Assembly: GCA_045636705.1 (NCBI GenBank)
Contig: JAZTYA010000024.1
Coordinates: forward strand, 1 to 49,525
DNA from: SFWF01 sp045636705
GTDB lineage: Bacteria; Bacillota; Clostridia; Oscillospirales; Acutalibacteraceae
Length of the DNA: 49,525 nucleotides
Reading direction: 5' to 3'
The translations under genes and the position numbers were made by a program. Of the stretch, positions 1-8,990 are shown piece after piece. The notes beneath the pieces were generated by a model. That model was not told the DNA's origin and did no database searches. It saw only the letters and a program-made list of their open reading frames with translations. Each line of letters starts with the position of its first letter. Position 1 is the stretch's first letter.

Positions 1-1506
1 AGAACCAATCCTAACGACGTTGCACGTGTAGAAGACCGCACCTTTATTTGTACTTCTACAAAGGAAGAAGCCGGTCCTACCAACAACTGGTGTGATCCAA
101 AAGAAATGTATGAAAAGCTTTACAACATTGCACGCGGTTCATATAAGGGCAGAACTATGTATGTTATCCCTTATTCAATGGGCCCTGTTGGTTCACCTAT
201 CGCTAAAATTGGTATCGAGGTGACCGACTCTGTATATGTTGTTCTTAATATGTTAATTATGACCCGCGTAAACAAGAAGGTACTTGAAGTTTTAGGCGAT
301 AGCAATGACTGGGTACGTGGTTTACACTCACGCTGTGATGTTGATCCCGAAAACAGATACATCTGCCACTTCCCTGAGGATAACACAATCATCTCTGTTA
401 ACTCCGGTTACGGCGGAAACGTACTTCTCGGTAAAAAATGCTTCGCTCTCCGTATCGCTTCTTACCAGGGTTGGAAAGAAGGCTGGATGCCTGAACATAT
501 GCTCATTCCTCCGGAGTATCTCCGTAAGAAAGGCTACAAGATTTGGACAGTTGGTGACGAAATCGCTTGGATGAAGATAGGCGAAGACGGAAGACTCTAT
601 GCTATCAACCCTGAAAATGGTTTCTTCGGCGTAGCTCCCGGAACAAACGAAAAATCCAACTTCAACGCTCTTGAATCTACAAAGAAAAACACAATCTTCA
701 CAAACGTTTGCCATACAGCTGAAAACACAGTTTGGTGGGAAGGCCTCAACAAAGATCTCCCCGAAAACGCTATCGACTGGCTCGGCAATCCGTGGGATCC
801 TTCTAAATTCAATAAAGCTGATAAATCCACATGCGCAGCTAACCCGAACTCCAGATTCACAGCTCCTGCTGAGAACTGCCCCTGCATTTCTGAAGAATTC
901 AACAAGGGCGCAGGCGTTCCGATTTCTGCTATTATCTTCGGCGGCCGTCGCGCAAAGTGCGCTCCGCTTGTATATCAATCAAAGGATTGGGTTAACGGTG
1001 TATTCATCGGTTCTGCAATGGCTTCCGAGACAACCGCAGCTGCTGCCGGCGCAGTAGGTGTTGTTCGTCGTGACCCGATGGCTATGCTTCCCTTCTGCGG
1101 ATACCACATGGGCGACTACTTTGCTCACTGGCTCGCTATGGGTGAGAAGCTTGGCGACAAGGCTCCTAAGATTTTCAACGTTAACTGGTTCCGTACCGAC
1201 GACGAAGGCAACTTCATTTGGCCGGGATTTGGCGACAATATGCGTGTTCTTAACTGGATTATCGACCGTTGCGAAGGCAAGGCTGATGCTGAGGAGACCG
1301 CTATTGGTTACGTTCCTAAGGCTGAGGACATTGACCTTACCGACCTTGATTTCGACATCGAAACCTTAAAGAGCATCCTAGCTGTTGATAAGGACATCTG
1401 GACCGCTGAGGCTAACGAGATTGAGGAGCACTACAAGAAGTTTGGTGACAAGTTACCCCAAGAGCTTCGCGAACAGCTTAACAACCTCAAGAACGCTCTT
1501 AAGTAA
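1..1506 (+). CDS. pckG: Phosphoenolpyruvate carboxykinase (GTP), 5'-truncated by the window edge
   Basis: Interconverts oxaloacetate plus GTP with PEP, CO2 and GDP in the cytosol; in fermenters it often runs toward oxaloacetate. The reading frame is open from base 1 (starts RTNPNDVARVEDRT), so about the first 100 of roughly 600 residues are missing. Visible family motifs are GRTMYVIPYSMGPVGSP, the kinase-1 P-loop region GYGGNVLLGKKCFALR, FTAPAENCPCI, and the GTP-site stretch around FGGRRAKCAPLV. These are features of the GTP family and not the ATP-dependent pckA family. The gene ends with TAA followed directly by a strong hairpin terminator, so it is the last gene of its transcript. Identity is very secure. 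Confidence 0.97.
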   Translation, partial: RTNPNDVARVEDRTFICTSTKEEAGPTNNWCDPKEMYEKLYNIARGSYKGRTMYVIPYSMGPVGSPIAKIGIEVTDSVYVVLNMLIMTRVNKKVLEVLGDSNDWVRGLHSRCDVDPENRYICHFPEDNTIISVNSGYGGNVLLGKKCFALRIASYQGWKEGWMPEHMLIPPEYLRKKGYKIWTVGDEIAWMKIGEDGRLYAINPENGFFGVAPGTNEKSNFNALESTKKNTIFTNVCHTAENTVWWEGLNKDLPENAIDWLGNPWDPSKFNKADKSTCAANPNSRFTAPAENCPCISEEFNKGAGVPISAIIFGGRRAKCAPLVYQSKDWVNGVFIGSAMASETTAAAAGAVGVVRRDPMAMLPFCGYHMGDYFAHWLAMGEKLGDKAPKIFNVNWFRTDDEGNFIWPGFGDNMRVLNWIIDRCEGKADAEETAIGYVPKAEDIDLTDLDFDIETLKSILAVDKDIWTAEANEIEEHYKKFGDKLPQELREQLNNLKNALK

Positions 1507-1520
1507 TTACAACTCAAATT

Positions 1521-1560
1521 AAAAAGGATGTGGAAGAAATTCCACATCCTTTTATTTTTT
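1521..1560 (+). terminator. Rho-independent terminator of pckG
   Basis: A perfect stem, AAAAGGATGTGGAA / TTCCACATCCTTTT with a short GAAA loop, is followed by a T-rich run. It lies 15 bases after the pckG stop codon. Confidence 0.93.
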
Positions 1561-1573
1561 GCTATTTAAAATT

Positions 1574-2179
1574 TTATTTCTTTATTACCTTCTTGCACCA
1601 GCTGCGCTTATTGCATTTAGGACACTTTAAATAACGGGTTGTGCCCATGTGCATAGCGTTTAATGCTTCTTTGTAGGTTGGTACAATTTCTTCTCCGCAA
1701 TTCTTACACTTGTAAGCGCCAACGCTCACTTCAAGCTTTAAAGCGTAAAAACAAGGGATTAAAAATAGCACGCAGGTTAAAAGAATTACCACAAGCTGCC
1801 ATGGACCTTCGGGTATAAGTAGCGCGGCGGCACAAACTCCACCAAGCAAGCCTATAATACTTACAATCATAATTGCCCACATTGCGTTCCAGATTGTTTT
1901 ATTTTTCTTTTCAATTTCTTTTGCCATCTCTAGCAAAAGTTCTTCCCTCTTTTCTTTTTTATCCATACTTAATTCCTCTCCACTCAAAAGTTCATCTACA
2001 CTAATTTTAAGAAGGCCACATAAGGTTAACATCAGGGATGTGTCGGGCATTGCAATACCCCTTTCCCATTTAGATACCGCCTTATCTGTTATGCCTAGTT
2101 TTTCTGCCAACTGCATTTGGGTCAAGTTTTGCTTTTTTCTTTGTTCGGCAATAAATTTTCCAATTTTAATTTGGTCCAT
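1574..2179 (-). CDS. XRE-family transcriptional regulator with two membrane segments and a C-terminal zinc-ribbon-like tail
   Basis: The first 60 residues are a Cro/C1 helix-turn-helix (IGKFIAEQRKKQNLTQMQ, then LGITDKAVSKWERG). A charged linker (about 65-90) precedes two hydrophobic segments (about 95-145). The C-terminus has CKNCGEE and CPKCNKRSWC pairs that could bind zinc. The start was placed at MDQIKIGK because an AGGAGGTG ribosome binding site lies just upstream; an upstream in-frame ATG has no such site. The protein is about 201 aa. Membrane-anchored XRE regulators of this layout are common in Firmicutes, but the ligand and targets cannot be told. It is monocistronic and converges with pckG. 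Confidence 0.85.
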   Translation of the reverse strand: MDQIKIGKFIAEQRKKQNLTQMQLAEKLGITDKAVSKWERGIAMPDTSLMLTLCGLLKISVDELLSGEELSMDKKEKREELLLEMAKEIEKKNKTIWNAMWAIMIVSIIGLLGGVCAAALLIPEGPWQLVVILLTCVLFLIPCFYALKLEVSVGAYKCKNCGEEIVPTYKEALNAMHMGTTRYLKCPKCNKRSWCKKVIKK

Positions 2180-2266
2180 AAGGCACCTCCTCTTGTCTTT
2201 AGTATAATGAACAAAACGTTTAAAATACACATACCATTGGTTTAGTTGCGGAAAACCGGCGGTAGA

Positions 2267-2298
2267 TTAAACCCCGTGAGCCTTGCCCACGGGGTTTA
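2267..2298 (-). terminator. Hairpin terminator at the end of the iorA/paaK operon
   Basis: Inverted repeat AAACCCCGTG / CACGGGGTTT with a 9-base loop, directly after the ACT-domain gene read on the minus strand. T-rich sequence flanks it on both sides, so it may work bidirectionally. Confidence 0.75.
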
Positions 2299-2304
2299 TT
2301 TTAA

Positions 2305-2736
2305 TTAAAGTTTCTGAATATCAGCTTCTGTGATAAGGTGGAAGCCTGCCTTTTCTAAAGCCGCTTCGGCTAAAGCGTTGTCGGCAACGCGAAGCACCAC
2401 ATAGGCGTGCTTTTCGGTTCTTGCCATAAACGCGTAAAGATATTCAAGATTAATTCCCTCTTTATCTAAAACCGATAAAGCGGCAGAGAGTTTACCGGGT
2501 TCATCACCGATTTTAACACCGACAACGTCGGTTGTCTGTAGCAAATATCCCTGCTCGGCAAGTTTTTCTTTCGCGATTTTTTCATCATTTACAATAAGGC
2601 GCAAAATACCGAAGGTTTCGGTCTCGGCTATCGAAAGAGCTCGAAGGTTAACGTTGTTTTTTGCCAGGGTTTCTGTGATAGAAACTACTGTACCCTGCTT
2701 GTTTTCAACAAAAATGGTTAATTGTTTAATTGCCAT
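2305..2736 (-). CDS. Tandem ACT-domain protein
   Basis: A 143-residue protein made of two ACT domains (about 1-70 and 71-143). ACT domains are amino-acid-binding regulatory folds, and stand-alone pairs like this often accompany paaK and iorAB genes in anaerobes. Typical signatures are IFVENKQGTVVSITETLAKN at the start of the first unit and GVKIGDEPGKLSAALSVLDK at the start of the second. It is the last gene of a five-gene leftward operon, 17 bp after paaK. It may sense an aromatic or branched amino acid and tune the pathway; this role is inferred from context. No catalytic domain is present. Confidence 0.9.
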   Translation of the reverse strand: MAIKQLTIFVENKQGTVVSITETLAKNNVNLRALSIAETETFGILRLIVNDEKIAKEKLAEQGYLLQTTDVVGVKIGDEPGKLSAALSVLDKEGINLEYLYAFMARTEKHAYVVLRVADNALAEAALEKAGFHLITEADIQKL

Positions 2737-2753
2737 TACTCTTTCTCCTTATC

Positions 2754-4061
2754 TTATATTAATTTACGCTTATCAATTACGCGAACCGCCTTGCCTTCAC
2801 TTCTGACAATGCTCTTTGGAGCAACCAAGTGAACTCTTGGGTTGATGCCAAGCATTATTTTCATTGAATTTGCAAGCTCTTTTTCCATATTCAAAATTTC
2901 GCTTACCTTATCTGTGAATTTATCGCTTGTCATTTCAACGTTTACGTCAAAAGTGTCGGTATTGTTGGCGCGGTCAACGATAATCTGATAATTAGGCTCA
3001 TAGCCTTGATTTAAAAGCACCGTTTCAATCTGGCTTGGGAAAACGTTTACGCCACGGATTATAAGCATATCGTCGCTTCTGCCCATTGGTTTCGCCATTT
3101 TAATAAGGGTTCTTCCGCAAGAACACTTTTTACGAGAAAGCACGCAAATATCACGTGTGCGATAACGAAGTAACGGGAAGGCTTCCTTGTCAAGAGCTGT
3201 AAATACAAGTTCTCCCTTACTTCCTTCGGGTAACACTTCCCCTGTATCAGGGTCGATTATCTCGGCTAGGAAGTGGTCCTCGTTTATATGCATGCCTGTC
3301 TGCTCAGAACATTCAAACGCAACACCGGGACCAGAAGTTTCGGTAAGACCGTAAATATCATAAGCCTTAATGCCTAAGGTTGCTTCAATCTGCTTTCTCA
3401 TTTCCTCAGTCCAAGCCTCTGCACCAAAGATGCCCGCCTTTAGCGGAATGTCGTCAGGGCCATAGCCTTGTTCCCTTAACGACTCGCCCATATAAGCCGC
3501 ATAAGACGGAGTGCAACAAATGATGGTTGATTTTAGGTCCATCATAAACTGGATTTGGCGTTCTGTGTTGCCGCTAGACATTGGCAAGGTTAAGCAACCA
3601 ACCTTTTGTGAACCGCCGTTAAGTCCAAATCCGCCTGTGAAGAGTCCGTAGCCGTACGCTACCTGACAAACGTCCTTTTTGGTTCCGCCTGCCGCTACGA
3701 TAGCACGAGCACAGCAGTCTTCCCAAAGGTCGATATCGCGTTGTGTGTAGAAAGCAATTACGCGACGGCCTGTTGTTCCTGAGGTGGAATGAATTCTTGC
3801 ACACTCCTCAAGAGGCTTTGCTAAAAGTCCGTAAGGATATGCATCGCGAAGGTCGCTTTTTGTTAAGAACGGAAGCTTGTGTAAATCTTCAATTCCCTTT
3901 ATGTCGCTGGGCTTTACACCCTTTTTATCCATAAGGTCACGATAATATGGCACATTTTCGTAAACGTGATTTACCTGTTTAACTAATTTTTCGGATTGAA
4001 ACTTTTTAAGGTCTTCTACCGGCATTGTTTCAATTTCTTTTTGATAATAACGGGTTTCCAT
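2754..4061 (-). CDS. paaK: Phenylacetate-CoA ligase family protein
   Basis: An AMP-forming ligase (435 aa, the usual length) that joins an aryl- or acyl-acetate to CoA. In the reverse direction with AMP/PPi it could conserve energy from an arylacetyl-CoA. Motifs are the P-loop HSTSGTTGRRVIAFYT, the YGLTETSGPG adenylate motif, LLRYRTRDI and the C-terminal hinge around IIRGVNVFPSQIE. A cysteine pair CSCGRTL in the C-terminal part is typical of this family. It lies between iorB and the ACT gene with short gaps, so it is co-transcribed with them. This suggests it handles the indole-, phenyl- or branched-chain acetate species from the oxidoreductase. Exact substrate is unknown. Confidence 0.93.
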   Translation of the reverse strand: METRYYQKEIETMPVEDLKKFQSEKLVKQVNHVYENVPYYRDLMDKKGVKPSDIKGIEDLHKLPFLTKSDLRDAYPYGLLAKPLEECARIHSTSGTTGRRVIAFYTQRDIDLWEDCCARAIVAAGGTKKDVCQVAYGYGLFTGGFGLNGGSQKVGCLTLPMSSGNTERQIQFMMDLKSTIICCTPSYAAYMGESLREQGYGPDDIPLKAGIFGAEAWTEEMRKQIEATLGIKAYDIYGLTETSGPGVAFECSEQTGMHINEDHFLAEIIDPDTGEVLPEGSKGELVFTALDKEAFPLLRYRTRDICVLSRKKCSCGRTLIKMAKPMGRSDDMLIIRGVNVFPSQIETVLLNQGYEPNYQIIVDRANNTDTFDVNVEMTSDKFTDKVSEILNMEKELANSMKIMLGINPRVHLVAPKSIVRSEGKAVRVIDKRKLI

Positions 4062-4090
4062 TGCTTTAGCTTCCTTTAAATTTTAGATTT

Positions 4091-4663
4091 TTAAGAATTA
4101 TATCCTAAGTCAAACGCTTTTTTATTCATCTCTACAAACTGAGGCTTTACTGTCTTTTCGATAGCCTCTATCCATTTTTCATAAGGAATGCCGAAATATT
4201 TTGCAGCTCTTCCCATAAGAACAATGTTAACCGCCTTCACTGAACCTGCCTGCTCTGCTAAAGAAAGCGCATCGAGTTCCTCAACAAAAAGCCCCTTATC
4301 GGTTAGTTCGCTAAGTACATTTACCGGGTACTCTGCTGCGCCGATAATTACGGGCATCGGGTCGATTGTTTGTGTATTTACGATAATTTTACCGTCCTTT
4401 TTAAGATAGGGCGCATAACGAGCCGCTTCAAGTCGCTCAAAAGAGATAATAATATCTGCTTCGCCCTTTGCAACTATAGGAGAATAAACCTTTTCGCCAA
4501 AACGAACATAGGTAACAACCGAGCCACCTCTTTGGCTCATTCCGTGAACTTCGCTTACCTTTACATCATAGCCGCAGTCAACTAGGAGTCTGCCAAGTAG
4601 TTTAGATGCTAAAAGGCTTCCCTGTCCGCCATCGCCTACTATCATAACACTTGTTGTTTTCAT
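4091..4663 (-). CDS. iorB: Indolepyruvate:ferredoxin oxidoreductase, beta subunit
   Basis: The gamma-type catalytic domain (190 aa) of 2-oxoacid:ferredoxin oxidoreductases. With IorA it oxidatively decarboxylates aryl pyruvates to aryl-acetyl-CoA and reduces ferredoxin. Family features are VMIVGDGGQGSLLASKLLG near the N-terminus, VSEVHGMSQRGGSVVTYVR, and the EADIIISFERLEAARY stretch. It is the normal full length. A GGAGAG ribosome binding site sits before the ATG, 18 bp after iorA, so the two subunits are translated from one message. It acts in the cytosol. Confidence 0.95.
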   Translation of the reverse strand: MKTTSVMIVGDGGQGSLLASKLLGRLLVDCGYDVKVSEVHGMSQRGGSVVTYVRFGEKVYSPIVAKGEADIIISFERLEAARYAPYLKKDGKIIVNTQTIDPMPVIIGAAEYPVNVLSELTDKGLFVEELDALSLAEQAGSVKAVNIVLMGRAAKYFGIPYEKWIEAIEKTVKPQFVEMNKKAFDLGYNS

Positions 4664-4681
4664 CTTAGGTTCTCTCCTTCC

Positions 4682-6406
4682 TTAAATAATCGCATCAAAT
4701 GCGCAAAGTTGCTTACATACAGAACAGCCAACGCAAAGAGTAGCATCTATTTTTGCCTTGCCGTCCTTAAAGCTGATTGCAGGGCATCCAAGTCCCATAC
4801 AACGCTTGCAGGATTTACACTTATCGTTTTCTACCTTTAATGCAGGTAAAGCCTTAACGCTCTTTAAAAGTACGCAAGGACGACGAGAAATAATAACCGA
4901 AGGCTCAGCTACTGATAGTTCTTCCTTAATAGCCTCTTCGCAAGCCTTCAAGTCATAAGGGTCAACCACACGAACACGGTTGATACCAAGTGCTCTGCAC
5001 AAAGCCTCTAAATCAACCTTTGCAGCAGGGTCACCCTTAATATTATAACCTGTAGTGGGGTTCTGCTGGTGTCCGGTCATACCCGTAATAGAGTTGTCAA
5101 GGATAATAACGGTTGAGTTAGTAGCATTATATGCCACGTTTACAAGTCCCGTCATGCCCGAATGCATAAAGGTCGAGTCGCCGATAACGGCAACAGATTT
5201 GCCCTCTGACTCTTCGCCTCTTGCGGCATTAAAGCCATGGAGACCTGAAATAGAAGCGCCCATACAAAGTGTTGAGTCAAGTGCCGCAAGGGGTGGCACT
5301 GCACCTAAGGTGTAGCAACCGATATCGCCAAGCACTGTAATTTTCTTTTTAGCCAAGGTGTAGAAAATTCCTCTATGAGGACATCCTGCGCACATCATAG
5401 GAGGACGAGCAGGGATAACCGAATCTGCCGAAACAGACTCGCCTTGTTCTAATCCCAACGCCTCTTTGATAGTAGCCTGGGAAAACTCTCCCAAAATAGA
5501 GAAAAGTTCCTTGCCTACTACTTCTATTCCCAGCGACTTTACGTGATTTTCAATAATCGGGTCAAGCTCTTCAATTACGTAAAGCTTTTTAACCTTTGAA
5601 GCAAACTCCTTAATCATCTTTACAGGAAGCGGATAAGGCATGCCGATTTTAAGGATGCTCGCCTTATCGCCTAAAGCCTCTTTAACGTAAAGATAAGAGC
5701 AACCCGAAGTGATAATACCGATTTCATCCGAGTTCATTTCTACAGAGTTGTATTCACAAGTTTCTGCAAACTCGGTCATATCCTCTATACGCTTTTCAAC
5801 GATGGGATGACGGCGAATCGCATTACCCGGCATCATTATATACTTAGCAGGGTCCTTCTCATAATCCTTTAAAACTGCCTCTTCCTTTTCAGCTAGTTCT
5901 ACTATAGACTGGCTGTGCGCAATACGGGTGCACATTCTTAAAAGTACAGGGGTATCAAACTGTTCCGAAAGCGCAAATGCCGACTTTGCAAATCTATACG
6001 CCTCATCAGAATCGGAAGGTTCAAGCATAGGAACCTTTGGTGCCATAGCGTAATGACGTGAATCCTGTTCGTTCTGTGAAGAGTGCATGCCGGGGTCGTG
6101 TGCTACGCAGATAACCATACCACCGTTAACGCCTGTATAAGAAAGAGTGAAAAGAGGGTCTGCCGCAACGTTAAGACCTACATGCTTCATAGCGCAAGCC
6201 GAACGAGCGCCTGCTAAAGACGCGCCAAAAGCAACCTCTAAGGCTACCTTTTCATTGGGAGCCCATTCACTCTTTATGTCGTCGTAATTTGCTAAAAATT
6301 CAGTTATTTCTGTCGAGGGTGTGCCGGGATAGCTCGAAACAACGCCTAGTCCGCCGTCGTGTAAACCTGCGGCAACCGCCTCGTTACCAATCATTAGTTT
6401 TTTCAT
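4682..6406 (-). CDS. iorA: Indolepyruvate:ferredoxin oxidoreductase, alpha subunit
   Basis: Thiamine-diphosphate-dependent large subunit (574 aa). The order is a pyrimidine-binding domain at the N-terminus (GVVSSYPGTPSTEITEFL), a middle domain, a TPP-binding domain with MCAGCPHRGIFY and GDIGCYTLG, and two C-terminal 4Fe-4S motifs (CKSCKRCMGLGCP, CVGCSVCKQLC). The start was set at MKKLMIGNEAV, preceded by AAAGAGGA; an in-frame extension of 40 residues upstream overlaps the previous gene and shows no family similarity. It follows the AMP-binding ligase by 19 bp. Indolepyruvate is the namesake substrate, but phenylpyruvate and hydroxyphenylpyruvate are accepted by the family. Confidence 0.96.
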   Translation of the reverse strand: MKKLMIGNEAVAAGLHDGGLGVVSSYPGTPSTEITEFLANYDDIKSEWAPNEKVALEVAFGASLAGARSACAMKHVGLNVAADPLFTLSYTGVNGGMVICVAHDPGMHSSQNEQDSRHYAMAPKVPMLEPSDSDEAYRFAKSAFALSEQFDTPVLLRMCTRIAHSQSIVELAEKEEAVLKDYEKDPAKYIMMPGNAIRRHPIVEKRIEDMTEFAETCEYNSVEMNSDEIGIITSGCSYLYVKEALGDKASILKIGMPYPLPVKMIKEFASKVKKLYVIEELDPIIENHVKSLGIEVVGKELFSILGEFSQATIKEALGLEQGESVSADSVIPARPPMMCAGCPHRGIFYTLAKKKITVLGDIGCYTLGAVPPLAALDSTLCMGASISGLHGFNAARGEESEGKSVAVIGDSTFMHSGMTGLVNVAYNATNSTVIILDNSITGMTGHQQNPTTGYNIKGDPAAKVDLEALCRALGINRVRVVDPYDLKACEEAIKEELSVAEPSVIISRRPCVLLKSVKALPALKVENDKCKSCKRCMGLGCPAISFKDGKAKIDATLCVGCSVCKQLCAFDAII

Positions 6407-6425
6407 ATATGTAATTCCTCTTTCG

Positions 6426-8063
6426 TTAGGATTTGTTCTGCGAATCAACAAGTCCGTCGCCACCGTACATCTTGCGAAGCTTCGGCTTTTCGATTTTTCC
6501 TGTTGGGTTACGTGGAACCTTGTCAAAGATAATCTTTCTGGGTCTTTTGTATCGGGGTAATGCCAAGCAGAACTCGTTTATCTCTTCTTCGGTGCATTTT
6601 TCTCCCTTTTTAAGTTCGATAATTGCTGCCGCAATTTCACCAAGTCGAGGGTCGGGAAGACCGATTACGGCCACGTCCTTAATCTTTGCGTGTGCCGCCA
6701 GGAAGTTTTCTATCTGTACGGGATATAAGTTTTCTCCACCCGTAATAATAACGTCTTTCTTACGGTCAACAAGGTAGATAAAGCCATCTTCATCCTGCAT
6801 AGCCATATCTCCTGTGTAAAGCCAACCGTCCTTTATAGACTCAGCCGTTGCCTTTTCATCTCTATAATAACAGGTCATAACACCGGGGCCCTTTAAGCAA
6901 AGTTCACCTACCGAGCCTTGTTCAACCTCTTCACCCTCTGGTGAAACTATCTTTACCTGCCAACCGTAGCCCGGAACACCGATAGCGCCAACCTTGTGAA
7001 CGTTTTCAACCCCTAAGTGAACCGCGCCGGGTCCTATAGACTCCGAAAGACCGTAGTTTGTGTCGTACTGTTGCTCAGGGAAATAATGGAGCCAACGCTT
7101 GATAAGACTTTGCGGTACAGGCTGTGCGCCGATGTGCATAAGTCTCCACTGTTTAAGGCTAAAATCTTCAAGCCTTAATTCTCCGCTGTCAAGAGCATTT
7201 AAAATATCCTGTGCCCACAGAACCAAAAGCCACACTATCGTGCACTTTTCGTCACTTGCGGCAGAAAGAATATGCTTGCTTTGTGTTCCCTTTAAGATTA
7301 CTGCCTTTGAACCGCTTAAAAGACTACCAAACCAGTGCATTTTAGCTCCCGTATGGTAAAGAGGCGGAATACATAAGAAGCAGTCGTCCTTCGTCTGTCC
7401 GTGGTGTGCTTGCTCAACAAGACAAGCATGCATTAGGCTTTCGTGGTTATGTAAAATCGCCTTCGGGAAACCTGTTGTGCCGGATGAAAAATAAATTGCT
7501 GCATCATCCTCTTCGGTAAGTTCGCACTCAGGAAAAACACCCGAACTTTCGGAAATCAAATCATTATAATCCTCTGCAAAAGCAGGGCAAGCAGGACCTA
7601 GGTGGATAAGAGCGCATCTCTTTGACACCTTTTCTGCAATAGCTTCAACACGACCGATAAACTCAGGTCCGAAGATTAGAACGTCAGCCTCTGCAAGACC
7701 TAAGCAATAATCAATTTCATCCGAAGAATATCTAAAGTTAAGCGGCACCGCTAAAGCGCCTGCCTTTAGAATGCCAAAGTAAATAGGCAACCAGTCAATG
7801 CAGTTCATAAGCAAAATGGCAACCTTTTTGCCCTTGCCTATTCCATTAGCGTTAAGCATATTGGCAAAACGGTTAGCCTTTTCATTAAAGACTGCCCAAG
7901 AAATTTCTCTTCTGTATGAACGCACCTTCGGAGTCGGCTCAACAAGTTCAAACTCGTGCCAGGTGTGTCTTCTGGTTTCGGGTTGTTCCGGATTTATTTC
8001 TACTAAGGCGGTGTCGTTACCATACTCCTTAGCATTTCTTTCAAGAAGATGTACAATAGTCAT
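6426..8063 (-). CDS. AMP-binding acyl-CoA synthetase (long-chain or medium-chain type)
   Basis: A 545-residue member of the ANL adenylating superfamily that activates a carboxylic acid to an acyl-adenylate and then acyl-CoA. It has the P-loop YFSSGTTGFPKAILHNH, the adenylate motif YGLSESIGPG, GWLYTGDMAMQDEDGF, DRKKDVIITGGENLYP, and the C-terminal catalytic lysine motif NPTGKIEKPKL. It heads the operon with iorA, iorB, paaK and an ACT gene, downstream of a consensus promoter. Pairing with IOR suggests it acts on the arylacetyl or branched acyl product. The operon therefore has two unrelated CoA ligases. Substrate cannot be read from sequence. Confidence 0.92.
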   Translation of the reverse strand: MTIVHLLERNAKEYGNDTALVEINPEQPETRRHTWHEFELVEPTPKVRSYRREISWAVFNEKANRFANMLNANGIGKGKKVAILLMNCIDWLPIYFGILKAGALAVPLNFRYSSDEIDYCLGLAEADVLIFGPEFIGRVEAIAEKVSKRCALIHLGPACPAFAEDYNDLISESSGVFPECELTEEDDAAIYFSSGTTGFPKAILHNHESLMHACLVEQAHHGQTKDDCFLCIPPLYHTGAKMHWFGSLLSGSKAVILKGTQSKHILSAASDEKCTIVWLLVLWAQDILNALDSGELRLEDFSLKQWRLMHIGAQPVPQSLIKRWLHYFPEQQYDTNYGLSESIGPGAVHLGVENVHKVGAIGVPGYGWQVKIVSPEGEEVEQGSVGELCLKGPGVMTCYYRDEKATAESIKDGWLYTGDMAMQDEDGFIYLVDRKKDVIITGGENLYPVQIENFLAAHAKIKDVAVIGLPDPRLGEIAAAIIELKKGEKCTEEEINEFCLALPRYKRPRKIIFDKVPRNPTGKIEKPKLRKMYGGDGLVDSQNKS

Positions 8064-8105
8064 AATATTTCCCTTTATATATATAATATATATTTTTACT
8101 TATAT

Positions 8106-8134
8106 AATTTACCACTTTAAGAGCTAAATGTCAA
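8106..8134 (-). promoter_or_regulatory. Promoter of the iorA/paaK operon
   Basis: On the minus strand TTGACA is separated by 17 bases from TAAATT, 43 bases upstream of the first start codon. A second AT-rich run follows between the promoter and the GGGA ribosome binding site. Confidence 0.75.
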
Positions 8135-8173
8135 TGGATTTAAAGATAAGTGTTTTTGCCTTCTGCTGTTTTA

Positions 8174-8386
8174 AGTGATATTCTGTGTTTTGCACAGAGT
8201 GATATTTTTACTTCGTAAAAGTTATATTGAAACCTTGCAGTTTCAGTGATATTATATTCGCCTTTTTAAACTCGCGAAGCGAATATAACTTGGACTTTAG
8301 TCCAAATATAACTGCGAAGCAATATAACTCGCCAAAAGCGAATATAACTGAAAAGACCGACAAGTTTCGACTTGTCGGTCTTTTTA
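8174..8386. repeat. Multi-hairpin array, copy A
   Basis: A non-coding element of about 213 bp, nearly identical to 10460..10670. It is a string of small hairpins (CTGTG/CACAG, TTTAC/GTAAA, GAAAC/GTTTC, TTGGAC/GTCCAA, TGC/GCA, TCGC/GCGA) separated by short spacers. The first four spacers read GTGATATT or GTTATATT and the last four read AATATAAC, so left and right spacers are near-complementary and could pair in a nested, multibranched fold. It ends in a long terminator-like stem (AAAAGACCGACAAG / CTTGTCGGTCTTTT) and fills most of the 360 bp gap before 8425. No ORF is visible inside. Confidence 0.85.
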
Positions 8387-8425
8387 AATTATACAGATGA
8401 TTTTGGTTTATTTTTTACAGAAAAA

Positions 8426-8968
8426 CTATTCTTCTATTATGTTTTGTTTCCTCTTATAAATAATTTTAGAAATCAACATCCAAACCAAACCGATAAAAAT
8501 AATTACTATGGCAATTAGAGTCACAAGTGAACCTAATCCCCATTCATATTTATCCGTTCCCACAAAATCCTCTTTCATTAACACGCTGAAAAAGATAAAT
8601 GTACCACAAGTGAGCAAATCGCAAATTATAGCTATAATAGGTTTTTTAAAGAATACAAATACCGTAGTCAGTAAAGCAAAAACCCCAAATACAATCAAAA
8701 AAATGTCAGATATTTGAGCGTCATCTTCTCCCCATATGCTTTCAATTAAAGTGCTAACAGATATGAACGAGACATTCTCTAAATCTTTAACAGTAACGTT
8801 TTGCTCATCAATTACAACTACATTTGGAAAAGCTTCTATATATTCAGCCATTTCACCAACCGCAGTCAGATATGGTAAAAATATAGAAATTATCAAAATT
8901 AAAAAACCTATCAAAGATATAACCAAAGGCATCCGCAATTTATTATTTATTGTTTTAATGTCATTCAT
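8426..8968 (-). CDS. Hypothetical integral membrane protein
   Basis: A 180-residue protein with four hydrophobic segments: one near residues 15-35 before an extracytoplasmic loop of about 50 residues, and three in the second half. It ends in a short basic tail (KRKQNIIEE). No family was recognised. The start at MNDIKTINN is favoured because GGGGGATT lies 7 bases upstream; the ORF could begin five codons earlier without a good site. It lies 22 bp after a lipoprotein gene on the same strand, so the two are probably co-transcribed. Hairpin array A follows and its terminal stem may end the transcript. Confidence 0.75.
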   Translation of the reverse strand: MNDIKTINNKLRMPLVISLIGFLILIISIFLPYLTAVGEMAEYIEAFPNVVVIDEQNVTVKDLENVSFISVSTLIESIWGEDDAQISDIFLIVFGVFALLTTVFVFFKKPIIAIICDLLTCGTFIFFSVLMKEDFVGTDKYEWGLGSLVTLIAIVIIFIGLVWMLISKIIYKRKQNIIEE

Positions 8969-8990
8969 TATTAAATCCCCCAAAAAACGA

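Noticed and set aside
328..978. Long open frame on the minus strand within pckG
   Set aside because: It is the antisense shadow of a highly conserved gene and has no ribosome binding site or family resemblance.
8174..8386. Possible CRISPR array because of repeated short units
   Set aside because: Repeats are 7-11 bases, spacers are themselves palindromes of uneven length, left and right halves are in opposite orientation, and there are no cas genes.
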